From: Pelagibacteraceae bacterium AG-470-G21
GTDB lineage: Bacteria; Pseudomonadota; Alphaproteobacteria; Pelagibacterales; Pelagibacteraceae
NCBI GenBank assembly: GCA_003211555.1
Contig: QCSH01000001.1
Coordinates: 94,445-158,444 of the forward strand
DNA: 64,000 nt
Reading direction: 5' to 3'
Shown: in pieces, positions 1 to 11,290 of the stretch
Layout of the letters: every line of letters begins with the position of its first letter
Numbering within the stretch: the first letter of the stretch is position 1
The notes under the pieces: model-generated
The model's input: only the letters and a program-made list of their open reading frames with translations
Databases searched by the model: none
Told to the model about the DNA's origin: nothing
Translations under genes and position numbers: made by a program

Positions 1-343
1 AATTTTTATTCAAAATGGTTTTAATTAAATTACCATCACTATTTGACCACATATCAATTTTTAAACCATTTTGAGCTGGATCATATAAGCCAGCTAATTT
101 AATAGATGATGATTCAATGGCTTCATTAATTACTATTTCAGAATTAGATTTAACAGATAATGCCGAGTTATTATTCTGAGTCTTAACTTCTTGCATATTT
201 GAAATTGAGTTATCAGTTTTATCAATATCCTTTTTTTCAATTTTCCATATATCAATAGGTTCATTTGCAAATGAATAATTAAGAAATAATAAAGCTAAAG
301 TTAATTGCGATATTATCTTACTTAATAGTTTTAAAATTTTCAT
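1..343 (-). CDS. Exported protein of unknown function, 3' end outside window
   Basis: An open frame reads leftward from an ATG at 343 and runs off the window, so about 114 residues are visible. The first ~26 residues look like a Sec signal peptide: a basic start (MKILKLLSK), a hydrophobic stretch, and a likely cleavage after the Ala of NYSFA. The mature part is polar, rich in Ser, Asn, Ile and Lys, with no motif I recognise. Its start overlaps the preceding small membrane ORF by 26 bases, which suggests one transcript and coupled translation. The probable location is periplasm or envelope. The function is unknown; the reading frame is clear, but the family is not named. Confidence 0.7.
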   Translation of the reverse strand, partial: MKILKLLSKIISQLTLALLFLNYSFANEPIDIWKIEKKDIDKTDNSISNMQEVKTQNNNSALSVKSNSEIVINEAIESSSIKLAGLYDPAQNGLKIDMWSNSDGNLIKTILNKN

Positions 344-458
344 TAGGTAGTATCACTTCGATTTTTTTATTTGGAGATGGAAAATTAATCTGGCTTAAAA
401 TAACAACAGATAAAATTAGTATAAAAAAAATTATACCGGCTTTAATTGCAAATTTCAT
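318..458 (-). CDS. Small single-span membrane protein (46 aa)
   Basis: The frame starts with ATG at 458 and stops with TAA at 318-320. It encodes MKFAIKAG, then a hydrophobic helix of about 17 residues rich in Ile, Leu, Val and Phe, then a polar tail ending NFKTIK. That is a typical N-in single-span microprotein or an uncleaved signal anchor. It overlaps the next leftward gene by 26 bases and is divergent from aroK, so it is probably the first gene of a leftward operon. The function is unknown. Its support is the clean frame and the overlap with the next gene. Confidence 0.5.
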   Translation of the reverse strand: MKFAIKAGIIFFILILSVVILSQINFPSPNKKIEVILPNENFKTIK

Positions 459-554
459 ATTTTGTTATATTCCTATGTAGTATAATGTTTTAAAAGCATA
501 TAATTTTGTAAATTCAAAATAAGACATATTTGTGTTTTTTCAACTTAGAAATAT

Positions 555-1079
555 ATGGAATCAAGTAAAAATCTAGTTTTAGTGGGCATGATGGGTTCTG
601 GAAAAACTCTAATTGGGAAATTAATTTCTAAACAAATGAAACTTAGATTTGTTGATATAGATATTGAAATTGAAGAAAAAGAAAAAATGAAGATTGCAGA
701 TATTTTCAAAAAAAAAGGTGAAAAGTACTTTCGTGAATGTGAAGAAAAAATTACAATATCATATCTTAAAAGTGAAAAACGTATTTTATCATTAGGTGGT
801 GGAGCTTATATTAATGCAAATATAAGAAAAGAATGTAACAAAAACTCTTTAACCTTTTGGTTAAATTGGAAAAAAGATATAATATTGAAAAGGATAAATG
901 GTAGTAAAAAACGACCTTTAGCTATGGGTTTAAGTGCAACAGATCTAGAAAATCTATTTCATGCAAGGTCTAAAATATACAGCTTCGCAGATTTTACAAT
1001 TAACTGTGATCAGTTAGATAAAAAAGAAATAGCAAATAAAATTATAAAAAAGTATGAAATCAAAAATAATAAAAGTTAA
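555..1079 (+). CDS. aroK: Shikimate kinase
   Basis: AroK phosphorylates the 3-hydroxyl of shikimate with ATP in the chorismate pathway (cytosol). The P-loop GMMGSGKT lies at residues 11-18. The shikimate-binding Asp (VDID, 33-36), the Arg in FREC (59-62) and the GGG turn (81-83) are all present. The length of 174 residues is normal for the family. It starts with ATG at 555; no strong Shine-Dalgarno is visible. The 3' end overlaps aroB by 26 bases, so the two are co-transcribed, the usual order in alphaproteobacteria. The N-terminal half is well conserved, while the C-terminal part is lysine-rich, as expected at this base composition. Confidence 0.95.
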   Translation: MESSKNLVLVGMMGSGKTLIGKLISKQMKLRFVDIDIEIEEKEKMKIADIFKKKGEKYFRECEEKITISYLKSEKRILSLGGGAYINANIRKECNKNSLTFWLNWKKDIILKRINGSKKRPLAMGLSATDLENLFHARSKIYSFADFTINCDQLDKKEIANKIIKKYEIKNNKS

Positions 1080-2169
1080 AACCAAAAGTAAAAATTACGA
1101 AGTTCACATTGGTCCAGATTTAATCTCAAATTTGAATTTAATATTAAAAAAAAAAAAAATAATATTTTCGAAATGTTTGATTGTAATTGATAATAAAATT
1201 CCTAAAAAATTTATTAAATTAATTATCAAAAACTTTAAAGGTAGAAAATTTTATACACTAAGCTTTAATGCTAACGAAAAAAATAAAAATTATCTAAGTA
1301 TTAATAAAATACATAACGCCTTGTTTAATAAAAACTTTTATAGAGACGACTGTGTAATTTCTTTTGGCGGTGGCATAACAGGTGATGTTGTAGGATACGC
1401 CGCAAGTACTTTTAAAAGAGGTATAAAATTCATTAATATACCCTCAACTTTATTAGCTCAGGTTGACTCATCCATAGGTGGAAAGACTGGTATTAACAAT
1501 AAATTTGGGAAAAATCTTGTTGGAAGTTTTTATCAACCTGATTTGGTAATCTCAGATATTAATTTATTAAATTCTTTGCCTAAAAGAGAAATTATATGCG
1601 GATATGCAGAAATATTAAAAAGTAGCTTAATAGATAGTAAAACAAATTTTATATATTTAGATAAAAATCTAAATAAAATTTTAAGTTTAAAAGAAAGTTT
1701 TATTATGAATGCTATATTAAATAGCTGTTTGTTGAAAAAAAGAATTATAGAAAAAGATGAAAAGGAAAAAAATTTAAGAAAATCATTAAATCTTGGTCAT
1801 ACTTTTGCACATGCATATGAGGCTACACTGGGATATTCAAAAAAAATAAATCACGGAGAAGCAGTAATATTTGGTTTGATGAACGCGATAAATTTTAGTA
1901 GAGATGTAAGAATTATTTCTCTAAAAAACTCAGAATTAATAAACAATCATATTAGAAGAATTAAAATTAAAAATAAATATCGAAACCTTTTTGGTAAAAG
2001 AAAAATCCCATCTATTTTAAATTTTATGAAAAGTGATAAGAAGAATAAATCTGATAGTATCAATTTAATATTATTGAGTAATTTTGGTAAGCTAAACCTC
2101 AATTATCAAGCAAGTACTGCTCAATTAAATAATTTCTTAATTGATGAACTAAATAAAGCTAATTTGTAA
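1054..2169 (+). CDS. aroB: 3-Dehydroquinate synthase
   Basis: AroB converts DAHP to 3-dehydroquinate using NAD+ and a divalent metal, early in aromatic amino acid synthesis. The NAD-binding GGGxxGD segment is at residues 105-111, followed by the conserved block around QVDSSIGGKTG (136-146). Metal ligands are visible as Glu185 or so in GYAEILK, His249 in LGHTFAH and His267 in NHGEA. At 371 residues the length is usual. The gene holds a run of 14 A (1146-1159) that still reads in frame (four Lys codons), useful as a contrast to the broken genes near 60 kb. Its last bases overlap the convergent bolA gene. Confidence 0.95.
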   Translation: MKSKIIKVKTKSKNYEVHIGPDLISNLNLILKKKKIIFSKCLIVIDNKIPKKFIKLIIKNFKGRKFYTLSFNANEKNKNYLSINKIHNALFNKNFYRDDCVISFGGGITGDVVGYAASTFKRGIKFINIPSTLLAQVDSSIGGKTGINNKFGKNLVGSFYQPDLVISDINLLNSLPKREIICGYAEILKSSLIDSKTNFIYLDKNLNKILSLKESFIMNAILNSCLLKKRIIEKDEKEKNLRKSLNLGHTFAHAYEATLGYSKKINHGEAVIFGLMNAINFSRDVRIISLKNSELINNHIRRIKIKNKYRNLFGKRKIPSILNFMKSDKKNKSDSINLILLSNFGKLNLNYQASTAQLNNFLIDELNKANL

Positions 2170-2409
2170 AGAGTGAATTTCAGTCTTAAGTTCCTCGCTT
2201 AAAATTTTATAAATTACCTTGTTAGACTCAACTCTATTTTTATTTTTTAACAAATCAGAATTTATTTCTAATTTAATGTGAAATTTACCTTTTTGATGGG
2301 AACTATGTTTTAAATGTTTAAAAGTATTATCAATTATCTTTACATCTCTTATTGAAGTGTCACTCAAAAGTTTACTTTCAATTTTTTTTGAAATTTTATT
2401 AATATCCAT
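2149..2409 (-). CDS. bolA: BolA family protein
   Basis: The 86-residue product has the BolA layout: N-terminal helix (MDINKISKKIE), a beta region, the central HSSHQKGKFHIKLEI block with the family's conserved His residues, and a C-terminal helix with SEELKTEIHSLQI. BolA proteins act with monothiol glutaredoxins in iron-sulfur trafficking or as DNA-binding regulators. I chose ATG at 2409 because it aligns with the normal BolA start; the open frame extends upstream to 2487, but that part overlaps the divergent J-domain gene and lacks family features. It is divergent from the J-domain gene with a 20-base gap, the standard alphaproteobacterial arrangement. Confidence 0.88.
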   Translation of the reverse strand: MDINKISKKIESKLLSDTSIRDVKIIDNTFKHLKHSSHQKGKFHIKLEINSDLLKNKNRVESNKVIYKILSEELKTEIHSLQISFI

Positions 2410-2429
2410 TAAGTTAGATAATATATAAT

Positions 2430-2963
2430 ATGAAAAATATTTGTGAATGGAATAATTGTAACGAAGAGGGGCTTTATAGAGCTCCAAAAGAAAAGGATAA
2501 TAGTAAAGAATATAGGCTTCTCTGTCTTAATCATGTAAAGGAATTTAACAAAAGTTGGAATTATTTTTCAGGAATGAGCGATGATCAAGTTATAAATTTT
2601 CTAAAATCTGACATTACATGGCATAAACCAACACAAAGTTTTAGTTCTTCAGATAATTTTTTTAAAATATTATGGAACAACACGCTAAAAGATGAAGATG
2701 GAAAATTTAAAGAATTCAATAAATTTAATCATATGAATAAATTTAAATTTAATAGTAATGATCTCAAAGCTTTTGAAATTTTAGGAGTAACAGCCGGTTT
2801 AAAATGGCCCAAAATACAGGAAAAATTCAAAAGACTTGTCAAAAAATTTCACCCTGATATGAATGCTGGAAATAAAAAATTTGAAGATAAGCTTAAGATT
2901 ATTACTCTAGCTTATACCCAACTAAAAAATACGTATAAGGATAAAATTGACAACAAATATTGA
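2430..2963 (+). CDS. J-domain (DnaJ-like) protein with N-terminal Cys/His cluster
   Basis: The protein has 177 residues. The C-terminal third is a J domain: FEILGV at about 115-120, a basic helix (KRLVKKF) and the HPD tripeptide at 141-143 that stimulates the ATPase of an Hsp70 partner. The N-terminal part has Cys5, Cys10, Cys32 and His35, compatible with a small metal site, then an aromatic-rich linker. There is no Gly/Phe region or CXXCXGXG zinc repeat, so it is a type III J protein and not DnaJ itself. In alphaproteobacteria this family sits between bolA and cobS, as here. The client protein is unknown. It overlaps cobS by 17 bases. Confidence 0.88.
   Translation: MKNICEWNNCNEEGLYRAPKEKDNSKEYRLLCLNHVKEFNKSWNYFSGMSDDQVINFLKSDITWHKPTQSFSSSDNFFKILWNNTLKDEDGKFKEFNKFNHMNKFKFNSNDLKAFEILGVTAGLKWPKIQEKFKRLVKKFHPDMNAGNKKFEDKLKIITLAYTQLKNTYKDKIDNKY
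2937..2941 (+). promoter_or_regulatory. Shine-Dalgarno deciding the TTG start of cobS
   Basis: AAGGA lies five bases before a TTG codon at 2947. The first in-frame ATG comes 24 codons later, inside the conserved N-terminal FGIDSDMEV segment, so the TTG is the better start. Strong Shine-Dalgarno sequences are rare in this window, which adds weight. Confidence 0.6.
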
Positions 2964-3921
2964 GCATACACCAGATATTAAACTATCAATAAAACAAACT
3001 TTTGGAATCGACTCTGATATGGAGGTGGAAGCATTTTCAAAAAAAACTGATTATGTTCCTGAGATAGATAAAACCTATAAATTTGATAAAGATACAACTT
3101 TAGCTATCCTTTCTGGTTTTTCATTCAATAAAAGAGTTTTAGTTCAAGGTTATCATGGTACTGGAAAATCAACACATATAGAGCAAATTGCAGCCCGATT
3201 AAATTGGCCATGTATTAGAATTAATTTAGATAGCCATGTTAGTAGAATAGATTTAATTGGTAAAGATTCAATTGTAATAAAAGATGGAAAACAAGTTACA
3301 GAATTTAAGGAAGGAATTCTTCCTTGGTCAATACAAAATCCAATAGCTTTAGTATTTGATGAATATGATGCTGGTAGACCTGATGTAATGTTTGTAATTC
3401 AGAGAGTTTTAGAAGCAGAAGGTAACTTTACATTATTAGATAAGAATAAAGTGATAAAACAAAACAAATACTTCAGATTATTTGCAACTTCAAATACTGT
3501 TGGTTTGGGAGATACGACTGGTTTATACCACGGAACACAACAAATTAACCAGGGGCAAATGGATAGATGGAACATTGTTACAACTTTAAACTATTTAGCA
3601 TTAGAAAAAGAGATGGAAATAATTATTGGTAAAAACAAGTCACTAGACAACAATAAAGGTAAAGAGCGAGTTGCAAATATGATTAAAGTTGCAACACTTA
3701 CAAGAAAAGGCTTTATGGCTGGAGATATTTCAACAGTTATGAGTCCTAGAACAGTCCTTCACTGGGCAGAAAATTCTGAAATATTTAAAGATGTGGGCTA
3801 TGCATTCAGGGTAACATTTTTAAACAAATGCGACGAAGTAGAAAAAAATACAATAGCAGAGTATTATCAAAGATGTTTTGGCGAAGAACTTCCAGAATCT
3901 ATGATTAATATTCAAGTTTGA
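2947..3921 (+). CDS. cobS: CobS-like MoxR-type AAA+ ATPase
   Basis: The 324-residue product has a Walker A motif GYHGTGKS (68-75), a Walker B motif ALVFDEYD (134-141), and the sensor region FATSNTVG. CobS is the AAA+ subunit of aerobic cobaltochelatase, working with CobT and CobN. The start is a TTG with a good Shine-Dalgarno; it keeps the family N-terminus [13 protein letters not shown]. The gene overlaps the upstream J-domain gene and ends in a TGATG overlap with cobT, so the three are one operon. No cobN or other cobalamin gene is in the window, so the B12 role is inferred from the family name only. The pair could serve another metal-insertion or remodelling task. Confidence 0.9.
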   Translation: MTTNIEHTPDIKLSIKQTFGIDSDMEVEAFSKKTDYVPEIDKTYKFDKDTTLAILSGFSFNKRVLVQGYHGTGKSTHIEQIAARLNWPCIRINLDSHVSRIDLIGKDSIVIKDGKQVTEFKEGILPWSIQNPIALVFDEYDAGRPDVMFVIQRVLEAEGNFTLLDKNKVIKQNKYFRLFATSNTVGLGDTTGLYHGTQQINQGQMDRWNIVTTLNYLALEKEMEIIIGKNKSLDNNKGKERVANMIKVATLTRKGFMAGDISTVMSPRTVLHWAENSEIFKDVGYAFRVTFLNKCDEVEKNTIAEYYQRCFGEELPESMINIQV

Positions 3922-5708
3922 TGAATAAAGATGACTTAATAAAAGAGCAGTTCAAGCATGCTCTAAATTCCACAATTAAAGCGATTTCCGAAGAAACAAA
4001 TCAATTAAATATTAAAAAAAATCAAAAAGAATTTAATATTTCTAAATTTGATAATTTAAAAGATAAAGAAAATTTTACTAAATTAAGAGCAGAAGCCGAC
4101 TCTGAAGCATTAAAAAGGAAATTTTCTAATAACTCTACATTGGAGCAGAATATTCCTAGGACACCGACCTGTCATACACTTTATAAAATTTCTGAAAAAA
4201 TAAGATATGAACTTTTAGGCTCACAAATGATGAAAGGAATATCAAAAAATTTGATTTCTCAATATAATAATAAGATTAGAATGGCAAAATCTGAAAACAT
4301 AAAAAGTAAAGAAGAGTCTAATATTTCTGAGGCATTTGAGTATTACATGCTTAATAAAATAATGAATATAAACTTATCTAAGAGTGCTGATAAAATTTTA
4401 TCGTATTGGAAAGATGATTTTGAAAAATCACTAGATAAACATATAAATTTTTTAAGAGAAAACGCAGAAAATCAAGACATATATAATTCTAAAATGTCAG
4501 AAATTTTACAAAGTATGGAAATTTTTGAGTCTGAAGAAGAAGATAAAAAAGAAGAACAGAACGAAGATGAAAATGAAAATAATAATTCAAATGATGATCA
4601 AAAAGCAGATAGTGGTGACTCTCAGGATAAGGAGGAAGAAAGTATAAATGAAGGTGTTGATAGTTCTGATGAAATGAATGAATTTAGACTTGATGAACAG
4701 CTTGGGAATGACGATGCAGAAAATAACGAAATTGAGAATATCGTTCAAAAAAAAAATTTAGGTATAAGCAATAAAGAATACAAAATATACACATCAGAAT
4801 TTGATGAGACAGAAAAAGCAGAAACTTTAGAAAATTCAGAGGAAATTTCAAAATTAAGAAAAAATTTAGATCAACAGCTAACAAGTTTCCAAGATATAAT
4901 TACAAAACTTGCAAACAAGTTACAAAGACAATTACTTGCAAAGCAAAATAGATCTTGGGAATTTGATCTCGAAGAAGGTTTATTAGACAGTTCAAAATTA
5001 CCAAGAATAATTATAGATCCTTATAATTCTCTTTCTTTCAAAAAAGAAAAGGATTTAGAATTTAAAGATACGGTTGTAACTTTACTTATAGATAATTCTG
5101 GATCAATGAGAGGCAGACCTATTACTATTGCAGCCCTTTGTGCAGATATATTATCTAGAACATTGGAAAGATGCTCTGTTAAAGTAGAAATTCTTGGATT
5201 TACTACTAAAAATTGGAAGGGCGGCAAGAGCAGAGAAAAATGGAATAAACATGGAAAATTAAAAAATCCAGGCCGATTAAATGATCTAAGACATATAATT
5301 TATAAATCTGCAGATACTCATTGGAGACAATCAAAAAAAAATTTAGGTTTAATGCTTAAAGAGGGTTTGCTTAAAGAAAATATAGACGGTGAGGCAATTA
5401 CTTGGGCTTTTAACAGACTTAAAAAGAGAAAAGAGGAAAGAAAGATTCTTATGGTTATATCGGATGGGGCGCCAGTTGATGATTCAACATTATCTGTTAA
5501 TTCAGGAGATTTTTTAGAAAAACATCTTAAACAAACTGTTAAATCAATCGAAAAAAATAGCGATATAGAAATACTTGCAATTGGAATAGGGCATGATGTT
5601 TCAAGATACTACAAAAAAGCGATAAAGATAGCTGATGTACAAGAGCTTGGAGACGTAATGATCAGTCAGCTTAGTGGATTATTTGAAAACAATAATAAAT
5701 TACACTAA
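3921..5708 (+). CDS. cobT: CobT-like VWA-domain protein
   Basis: CobT is the VWA-bearing partner of the CobS ATPase. The protein has 595 residues: an N-terminal helical part, a long acidic low-complexity linker (about 200-275, dominated by Glu, Asp and Asn), and a C-terminal VWA domain with the MIDAS motif DNSGS at about 391-395 and a later MVISDGAP. The start is ATG at 3921, overlapping the cobS stop by one base; an in-frame TTG just before it is less likely. The C-terminus overlaps the convergent regB gene by nine bases. The architecture and length agree with CobT of cobaltochelatase. The absence of cobN nearby makes the substrate uncertain. Confidence 0.9.
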   Translation: MNKDDLIKEQFKHALNSTIKAISEETNQLNIKKNQKEFNISKFDNLKDKENFTKLRAEADSEALKRKFSNNSTLEQNIPRTPTCHTLYKISEKIRYELLGSQMMKGISKNLISQYNNKIRMAKSENIKSKEESNISEAFEYYMLNKIMNINLSKSADKILSYWKDDFEKSLDKHINFLRENAENQDIYNSKMSEILQSMEIFESEEEDKKEEQNEDENENNNSNDDQKADSGDSQDKEEESINEGVDSSDEMNEFRLDEQLGNDDAENNEIENIVQKKNLGISNKEYKIYTSEFDETEKAETLENSEEISKLRKNLDQQLTSFQDIITKLANKLQRQLLAKQNRSWEFDLEEGLLDSSKLPRIIIDPYNSLSFKKEKDLEFKDTVVTLLIDNSGSMRGRPITIAALCADILSRTLERCSVKVEILGFTTKNWKGGKSREKWNKHGKLKNPGRLNDLRHIIYKSADTHWRQSKKNLGLMLKEGLLKENIDGEAITWAFNRLKKRKEERKILMVISDGAPVDDSTLSVNSGDFLEKHLKQTVKSIEKNSDIEILAIGIGHDVSRYYKKAIKIADVQELGDVMISQLSGLFENNNKLH

Positions 5709-6980
5709 TTTTTTTAAGTTTTTATTTTCCCAGTCAATTTTCACTTCAGCTCCCCCTCTTGTTTCTGAATTTCTAATTATTATTTTAGCCGAATTTTTTT
5801 CTAATAAGGTCTTACCAATAAATATACCTAGCCCAAGTCCAGATTTCTTACTATCTTTGTTCTTAAGCGTTTTTATATAAGGTTCGCCAATCTTGTTTAA
5901 TATATCTTTAGGTATTCCAGGACCATCATCCTCAATTGTAATTTCGGTATTTTGGCTATCACTTCTTATAGAAATATAAATATTTTCATTTGCAAATTTA
6001 TTTGCATTTCCTATGAAATTTCTTAAACCATATACAATTTCAACAGATTTGAGTATTTCAAAAGAATTAGAATCTTGTTCCTTATCAACATTAAAATTCT
6101 TATTAGAAATTTCCTTAAATGAATTAACTATCTCATTAATATAATCATAGAGAGTTTTATTTTTATCAAGAAAATCATCTTCGATAGCAGGATTTAAAGT
6201 TAGTTTTTTTAATATTACGTTGCATCTATCAACTTGGCTTACTAACAATTCTAGATCTTTTTTTACTTCGTTATTGTCTTTAAATTGATCAAATAAATCA
6301 TGAGAGATAATTTTTATTGTTGAAAGAGGAGTTCCAAATGAATGGGCGGCGGCGGCGGCTTGACCGCCCAAAGAAACAAGTTCATGTTCTTTGGATATTA
6401 CTTCTTGAATTTTATCTAATGCATCTTTTCTTAAGTTTGTTTCTTGTCCAAAAATAAAAGCAAAATAATTTAAAAAAACTAAAGCAATTATTAATGCTAA
6501 AGGAATTGCATAATAATAATATAAACTAATTCTAAATTCATTTAATGGTTTTGGAAGATCATGGTGATAGAATGTTAAGAATATAATCAAAATTAAAGTA
6601 ATAAAAATCAAAGGAATATTAGTTTTAATATTTAAGTTTGAAGAAGCAAACACACTAGGTATCAAAAGGAATATTGAAAAAGGATTTAAAATACCTCCAG
6701 ACAAATAAAGTAGAGCACTTAACTGAATAATATCAAGAAAAAGAAAATTAAAAGAAGTAATATTTGTGAGTATAGGCTTTTTGTAAAAATAAATTAAATA
6801 TAAATTACTTAAAGCTCCAATAAAAATAATCACATTAGACAAAATAAAATTAAATTCAAAGCCAAAAATAAATTTTACAGAATTAATTGTTATAAATTGA
6901 CCTAAAATTCCAATCCATCTTAAATTGATATATGTTGATTTATTCAATGATGCTGTTTTGACAGATTGTTTTAAATCCAT
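5700..6980 (-). CDS. regB: RegB/PrrB-type redox sensor histidine kinase
   Basis: The 426-residue membrane kinase has about six hydrophobic spans in the first 180 residues, a dimerisation/phosphoacceptor segment with His213 in the [13 protein letters not shown] box, and a C-terminal HATPase domain (N box ending in [10 protein letters not shown] boxes DDGPGIP and GLGLGIFIG). Two RegB hallmarks are visible: the quinone-sensing loop GGILNPF at 95-101 between membrane spans, and a redox-candidate Cys253 in VDRCNVIL. RegB controls respiration and other redox-dependent genes through RegA. No regA lies beside it. It directly follows gyrB with no gap. The H box reads HSFGTP where HELGTP is common. Confidence 0.88.
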   Translation of the reverse strand: MDLKQSVKTASLNKSTYINLRWIGILGQFITINSVKFIFGFEFNFILSNVIIFIGALSNLYLIYFYKKPILTNITSFNFLFLDIIQLSALLYLSGGILNPFSIFLLIPSVFASSNLNIKTNIPLIFITLILIIFLTFYHHDLPKPLNEFRISLYYYYAIPLALIIALVFLNYFAFIFGQETNLRKDALDKIQEVISKEHELVSLGGQAAAAAHSFGTPLSTIKIISHDLFDQFKDNNEVKKDLELLVSQVDRCNVILKKLTLNPAIEDDFLDKNKTLYDYINEIVNSFKEISNKNFNVDKEQDSNSFEILKSVEIVYGLRNFIGNANKFANENIYISIRSDSQNTEITIEDDGPGIPKDILNKIGEPYIKTLKNKDSKKSGLGLGIFIGKTLLEKNSAKIIIRNSETRGGAEVKIDWENKNLKKLV

Positions 6981-9038
<2,058 letters not shown>

Positions 9039-9177
9039 TTATTTATATATTGGGAAAATTTGTATAGCATTTTTAGAAAAAATTTAAAAATCACAAGATG
9101 TTAAATAGTTAAATAAGTGTTGAATACCAATGCTTATCTCTTGATTTTTAGATTTTTTTTCTATTTTTCAAAATCTA

Positions 9178-9197
9178 TTAAAAATGATCATTTTTAA
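9178..9197. repeat. Perfect 20-bp palindrome
   Basis: TTAAAAATGATCATTTTTAA reads the same on both strands and has no unpaired centre. It lies in the 335-base gyrB/PhyH intergenic region, 19 bases from the conserved core of the tRNA-Ser remnant. It could be a protein-binding operator for the divergent gyrB or oxygenase gene, or a chance product of AT-rich sequence. The central TGATCA makes it stand out from plain A/T palindromes. Confidence 0.4.
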
Positions 9198-9210
9198 GCA
9201 TAAATATAGT

Positions 9211-9295
9211 TAAAAAAATGGGATTCGAACCCATAATAGAATTTTACCAATATTAACTTTTCAAGGTTTCACTTTCAAATATTCAATTTAGAATT
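9211..9295 (-). pseudogene. Decayed tRNA-Ser copy
   Basis: The 18 bases at 9217-9234 (aatgggattcgaacccat) are identical to the T-arm region of the intact tRNA-Ser at 11301-11318. By hand alignment the similarity continues into the variable arm and anticodon loop at roughly 60 percent over the next 50 bases, including cttttcaag opposite the gene's ctttccaag. The acceptor stem is destroyed (A-run), and the D-arm is gone, so it cannot fold as a tRNA. It has the same orientation as the intact gene. It may be a displaced attachment-site fragment or the relic of a duplicated tRNA. The rest of the 9039-9373 gap shows only the palindrome and AT-rich sequence. Confidence 0.7.
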
Positions 9296-9373
9296 ATTGA
9301 TAATTCTATTTTTTATTTTAAAAGGGTCAAAACGTATACTTACTAATTATATAGAAAAAAGATAATAACTGGC

Positions 9374-10369
9374 ATGAAATTTTCTCAAGACAAACTAAAT
9401 CCTAAAGTATCTGATGCTACAGATATTAGTAAGCCTTGGGATAAAGATAATCAAGCTTGGTGGGACTGGTATGTAAGTCTTGCGGATAATAAAAATGTGG
9501 AAGATAAACTTATCACAGTCAAACCTCTACCAAATGCTAAAATTCCCAGCAATGATGAGATTATATCTGAATTGGCAGAGACCTATCCTCTGACAAAAGA
9601 ACAAATTATTTTCTTTAAAAAAAATGGTTTCATCAAACTCAAGAATGTTTTCTCACCTGGAGCTGTGTTAAAACTTCGAACTGAACTTATAAACTTGTTA
9701 AAAAAAGAATTTAATGTTGATCCTGATAAAGGTGCCCATGAAAGATTTCTTAGTCTTGAAATGACTTGGCTAAATAACACATTGCTACGTGCCTTTGTAT
9801 TATCACCACGCCTTGGGCAAATTTCAGCAGATCTTCTGAGTGTCCCAGCAATTAGACTTTATCATGATAACGTTTTAGCAAAACAAGCTGGTTGCGGTAG
9901 AACACCATGGCACTTTGATGACCAACATTTTCCATTAGATACTAATGACGTAGTTACTGCTTGGATACCAGCACAACCAACTCCAGTTGAAATGGGACCA
10001 CTCTCTTTCGCCTACCCACTTGAAGTACATAAGTTAGTTAATGCAGTTAAATTTGAAAAGGCGGGTGCTGGCTATGATCGAGGAGTTTCTGAAGTATTTG
10101 CTAAAAATGATGTTACCATAAATGAAACTCCATTTGAGTTGGGTGAAGTTAGCTTTCACCATAATTTAAATTTTCATACTGCCTCACGGAATAGAACTAA
10201 TCGCAGCAGAGTTGTTCTGGCTAACACTTATTATAAAGATGGGGCAAGGGTGATTAATTCTCCTACAATGATTTCTGGTGATTGGCAGAAATTTATGCCA
10301 AATGTAAAACCAGGTGATTTAGCTGCTAGTCCTTTAAATCCAATTTGCTGGCCAATTGATGACGAATAG
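9374..10369 (+). CDS. Phytanoyl-CoA dioxygenase (PhyH) family oxygenase
   Basis: The family comprises Fe(II)/2-oxoglutarate oxygenases that hydroxylate lipids and natural products. This 331-residue protein shows the facial triad: His180 and Asp182 in TPWHFDDQH, and distal His268 in NFHTASRNRTNRSR, with Arg279 a likely 2-oxoglutarate ligand. The N-terminal ~70 residues (with WDKDNQAWWDWY) are not part of the standard fold and may set substrate specificity. The substrate cannot be told from sequence. The 3' end overlaps a methyltransferase gene, so hydroxylation and methylation are probably steps of the same modification. Base composition is richer in G+C than the neighbours. ATG at 9374, with no clear Shine-Dalgarno. 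Confidence 0.85.
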   Translation: MKFSQDKLNPKVSDATDISKPWDKDNQAWWDWYVSLADNKNVEDKLITVKPLPNAKIPSNDEIISELAETYPLTKEQIIFFKKNGFIKLKNVFSPGAVLKLRTELINLLKKEFNVDPDKGAHERFLSLEMTWLNNTLLRAFVLSPRLGQISADLLSVPAIRLYHDNVLAKQAGCGRTPWHFDDQHFPLDTNDVVTAWIPAQPTPVEMGPLSFAYPLEVHKLVNAVKFEKAGAGYDRGVSEVFAKNDVTINETPFELGEVSFHHNLNFHTASRNRTNRSRVVLANTYYKDGARVINSPTMISGDWQKFMPNVKPGDLAASPLNPICWPIDDE

Positions 10370-11279
10370 AAATATAGATGATCAGGGTAGTCTTAGCTCC
10401 TCTATATGGACAGATAGCATTGCTAATAATAAACAGCCAAATGGTAAAGAGTTAATTGCACATCTTAAAACTGTTCATAGAGAGCATGCAGGCTTTACTG
10501 AGAAATGCGCAAGCACCTGCCGTGACAAAGCTGGGCTTAATAGCTATGAATGGTTAGCTGAAATTGTGCCAGATATTGATGGTACTCGTGTACTAGATCT
10601 TGCCTGTGGATCAGGGCCATTGTTAAAAATCTTATATGATCGAAATAAAAAGCTTAAATTAACAGGAGTTGATATGAGTCCTGAAGAATTAGAAATAGCT
10701 AAGACACGTATTTCAGATGACTCTGCCGACTTATTTGAGCTAAAGGCGCAGAATCTAAGTACAATTAGTGATGACTCATTAGATGTTGTGCTTTGTCATT
10801 GGGCTTTGACACTGATGGACCCGATTGCACCAGTGTTAAGTGAAGTCCGTCGGGTTTTATCCGTAGGTGGAAAGTTTGCTGCTTTAGTTGATGGACCAAT
10901 GAATGATGCACCAGGATACTCAGATGTGCATGATTTAATATATAGCTATGTGCAAGATAAACTACCCAGTTATGGTGAATTTGATTTAGGTGATCCAAGA
11001 ATACGTAGCACCAACAGCTTAAAAAACCTTGCAAGTGAAGCTTTTCCTGACGCAACTATAAAAGTCGAATCTAAGATAGTCTCTATGCAAGGACCCATCG
11101 CTGAAGTGACAAAGACTGCTGCAGGATTTTTTTATGCTTCATTCATGTTGCCACCAGAAATTCATAATACTATGCTTTCAAAACTATCTAACTTGCTCTC
11201 AATAACAAAACAAAAAGAAGAATTAGGAAATCAAGGACGATTTATAATGCCAATTAGTCGAATAGTTATAAATAATTAA
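10359..11279 (+). CDS. Class I SAM-dependent methyltransferase
   Basis: The protein is 306 residues from ATG 10359 (a TTG one codon earlier is also in frame). Motif I VLDLACGSGPLL lies near residues 78-89, the acidic end of beta-2 is in GVDMSPEEL, and a motif IV-like DVVLCHWALTLMDP precedes a post-motif EVRRVLSVGGKFAAL. These define a Methyltransf_11/25-like Rossmann enzyme. The Cys-containing segment EKCASTCRDKAGLNSYEW ahead of motif I is distinctive. It overlaps the PhyH oxygenase by 11 bases, hence translational coupling. The acceptor is unknown; a small hydroxylated metabolite is plausible. GC content is above that of the flanking core genes. Confidence 0.85.
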   Translation: MTNRNIDDQGSLSSSIWTDSIANNKQPNGKELIAHLKTVHREHAGFTEKCASTCRDKAGLNSYEWLAEIVPDIDGTRVLDLACGSGPLLKILYDRNKKLKLTGVDMSPEELEIAKTRISDDSADLFELKAQNLSTISDDSLDVVLCHWALTLMDPIAPVLSEVRRVLSVGGKFAALVDGPMNDAPGYSDVHDLIYSYVQDKLPSYGEFDLGDPRIRSTNSLKNLASEAFPDATIKVESKIVSMQGPIAEVTKTAAGFFYASFMLPPEIHNTMLSKLSNLLSITKQKEELGNQGRFIMPISRIVINN

Positions 11280-11290
11280 TTAATTATAAA

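Larger units (their letters stand above)
9235..11290. mobile_element. Candidate genomic islet inserted at tRNA-Ser
   Basis: The segment between the decayed tRNA-Ser and the intact tRNA-Ser(GGA) holds just two rightward genes, while the genes on both sides (gyrB, lepA) run leftward. Repeat-to-repeat distance is 2,084 bases. The genes use more G and C than the flanks: for example, 30 of the 60 bases at 9961-10020 are G or C, in a window where rows are commonly well under 40 percent. The tRNA copies lie in the orientation expected when an element enters at a tRNA 3' end. No integrase, transposase or terminal inverted repeat is visible, so it is either a mobilised cassette or the remnant of a larger island. 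Confidence 0.55.
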
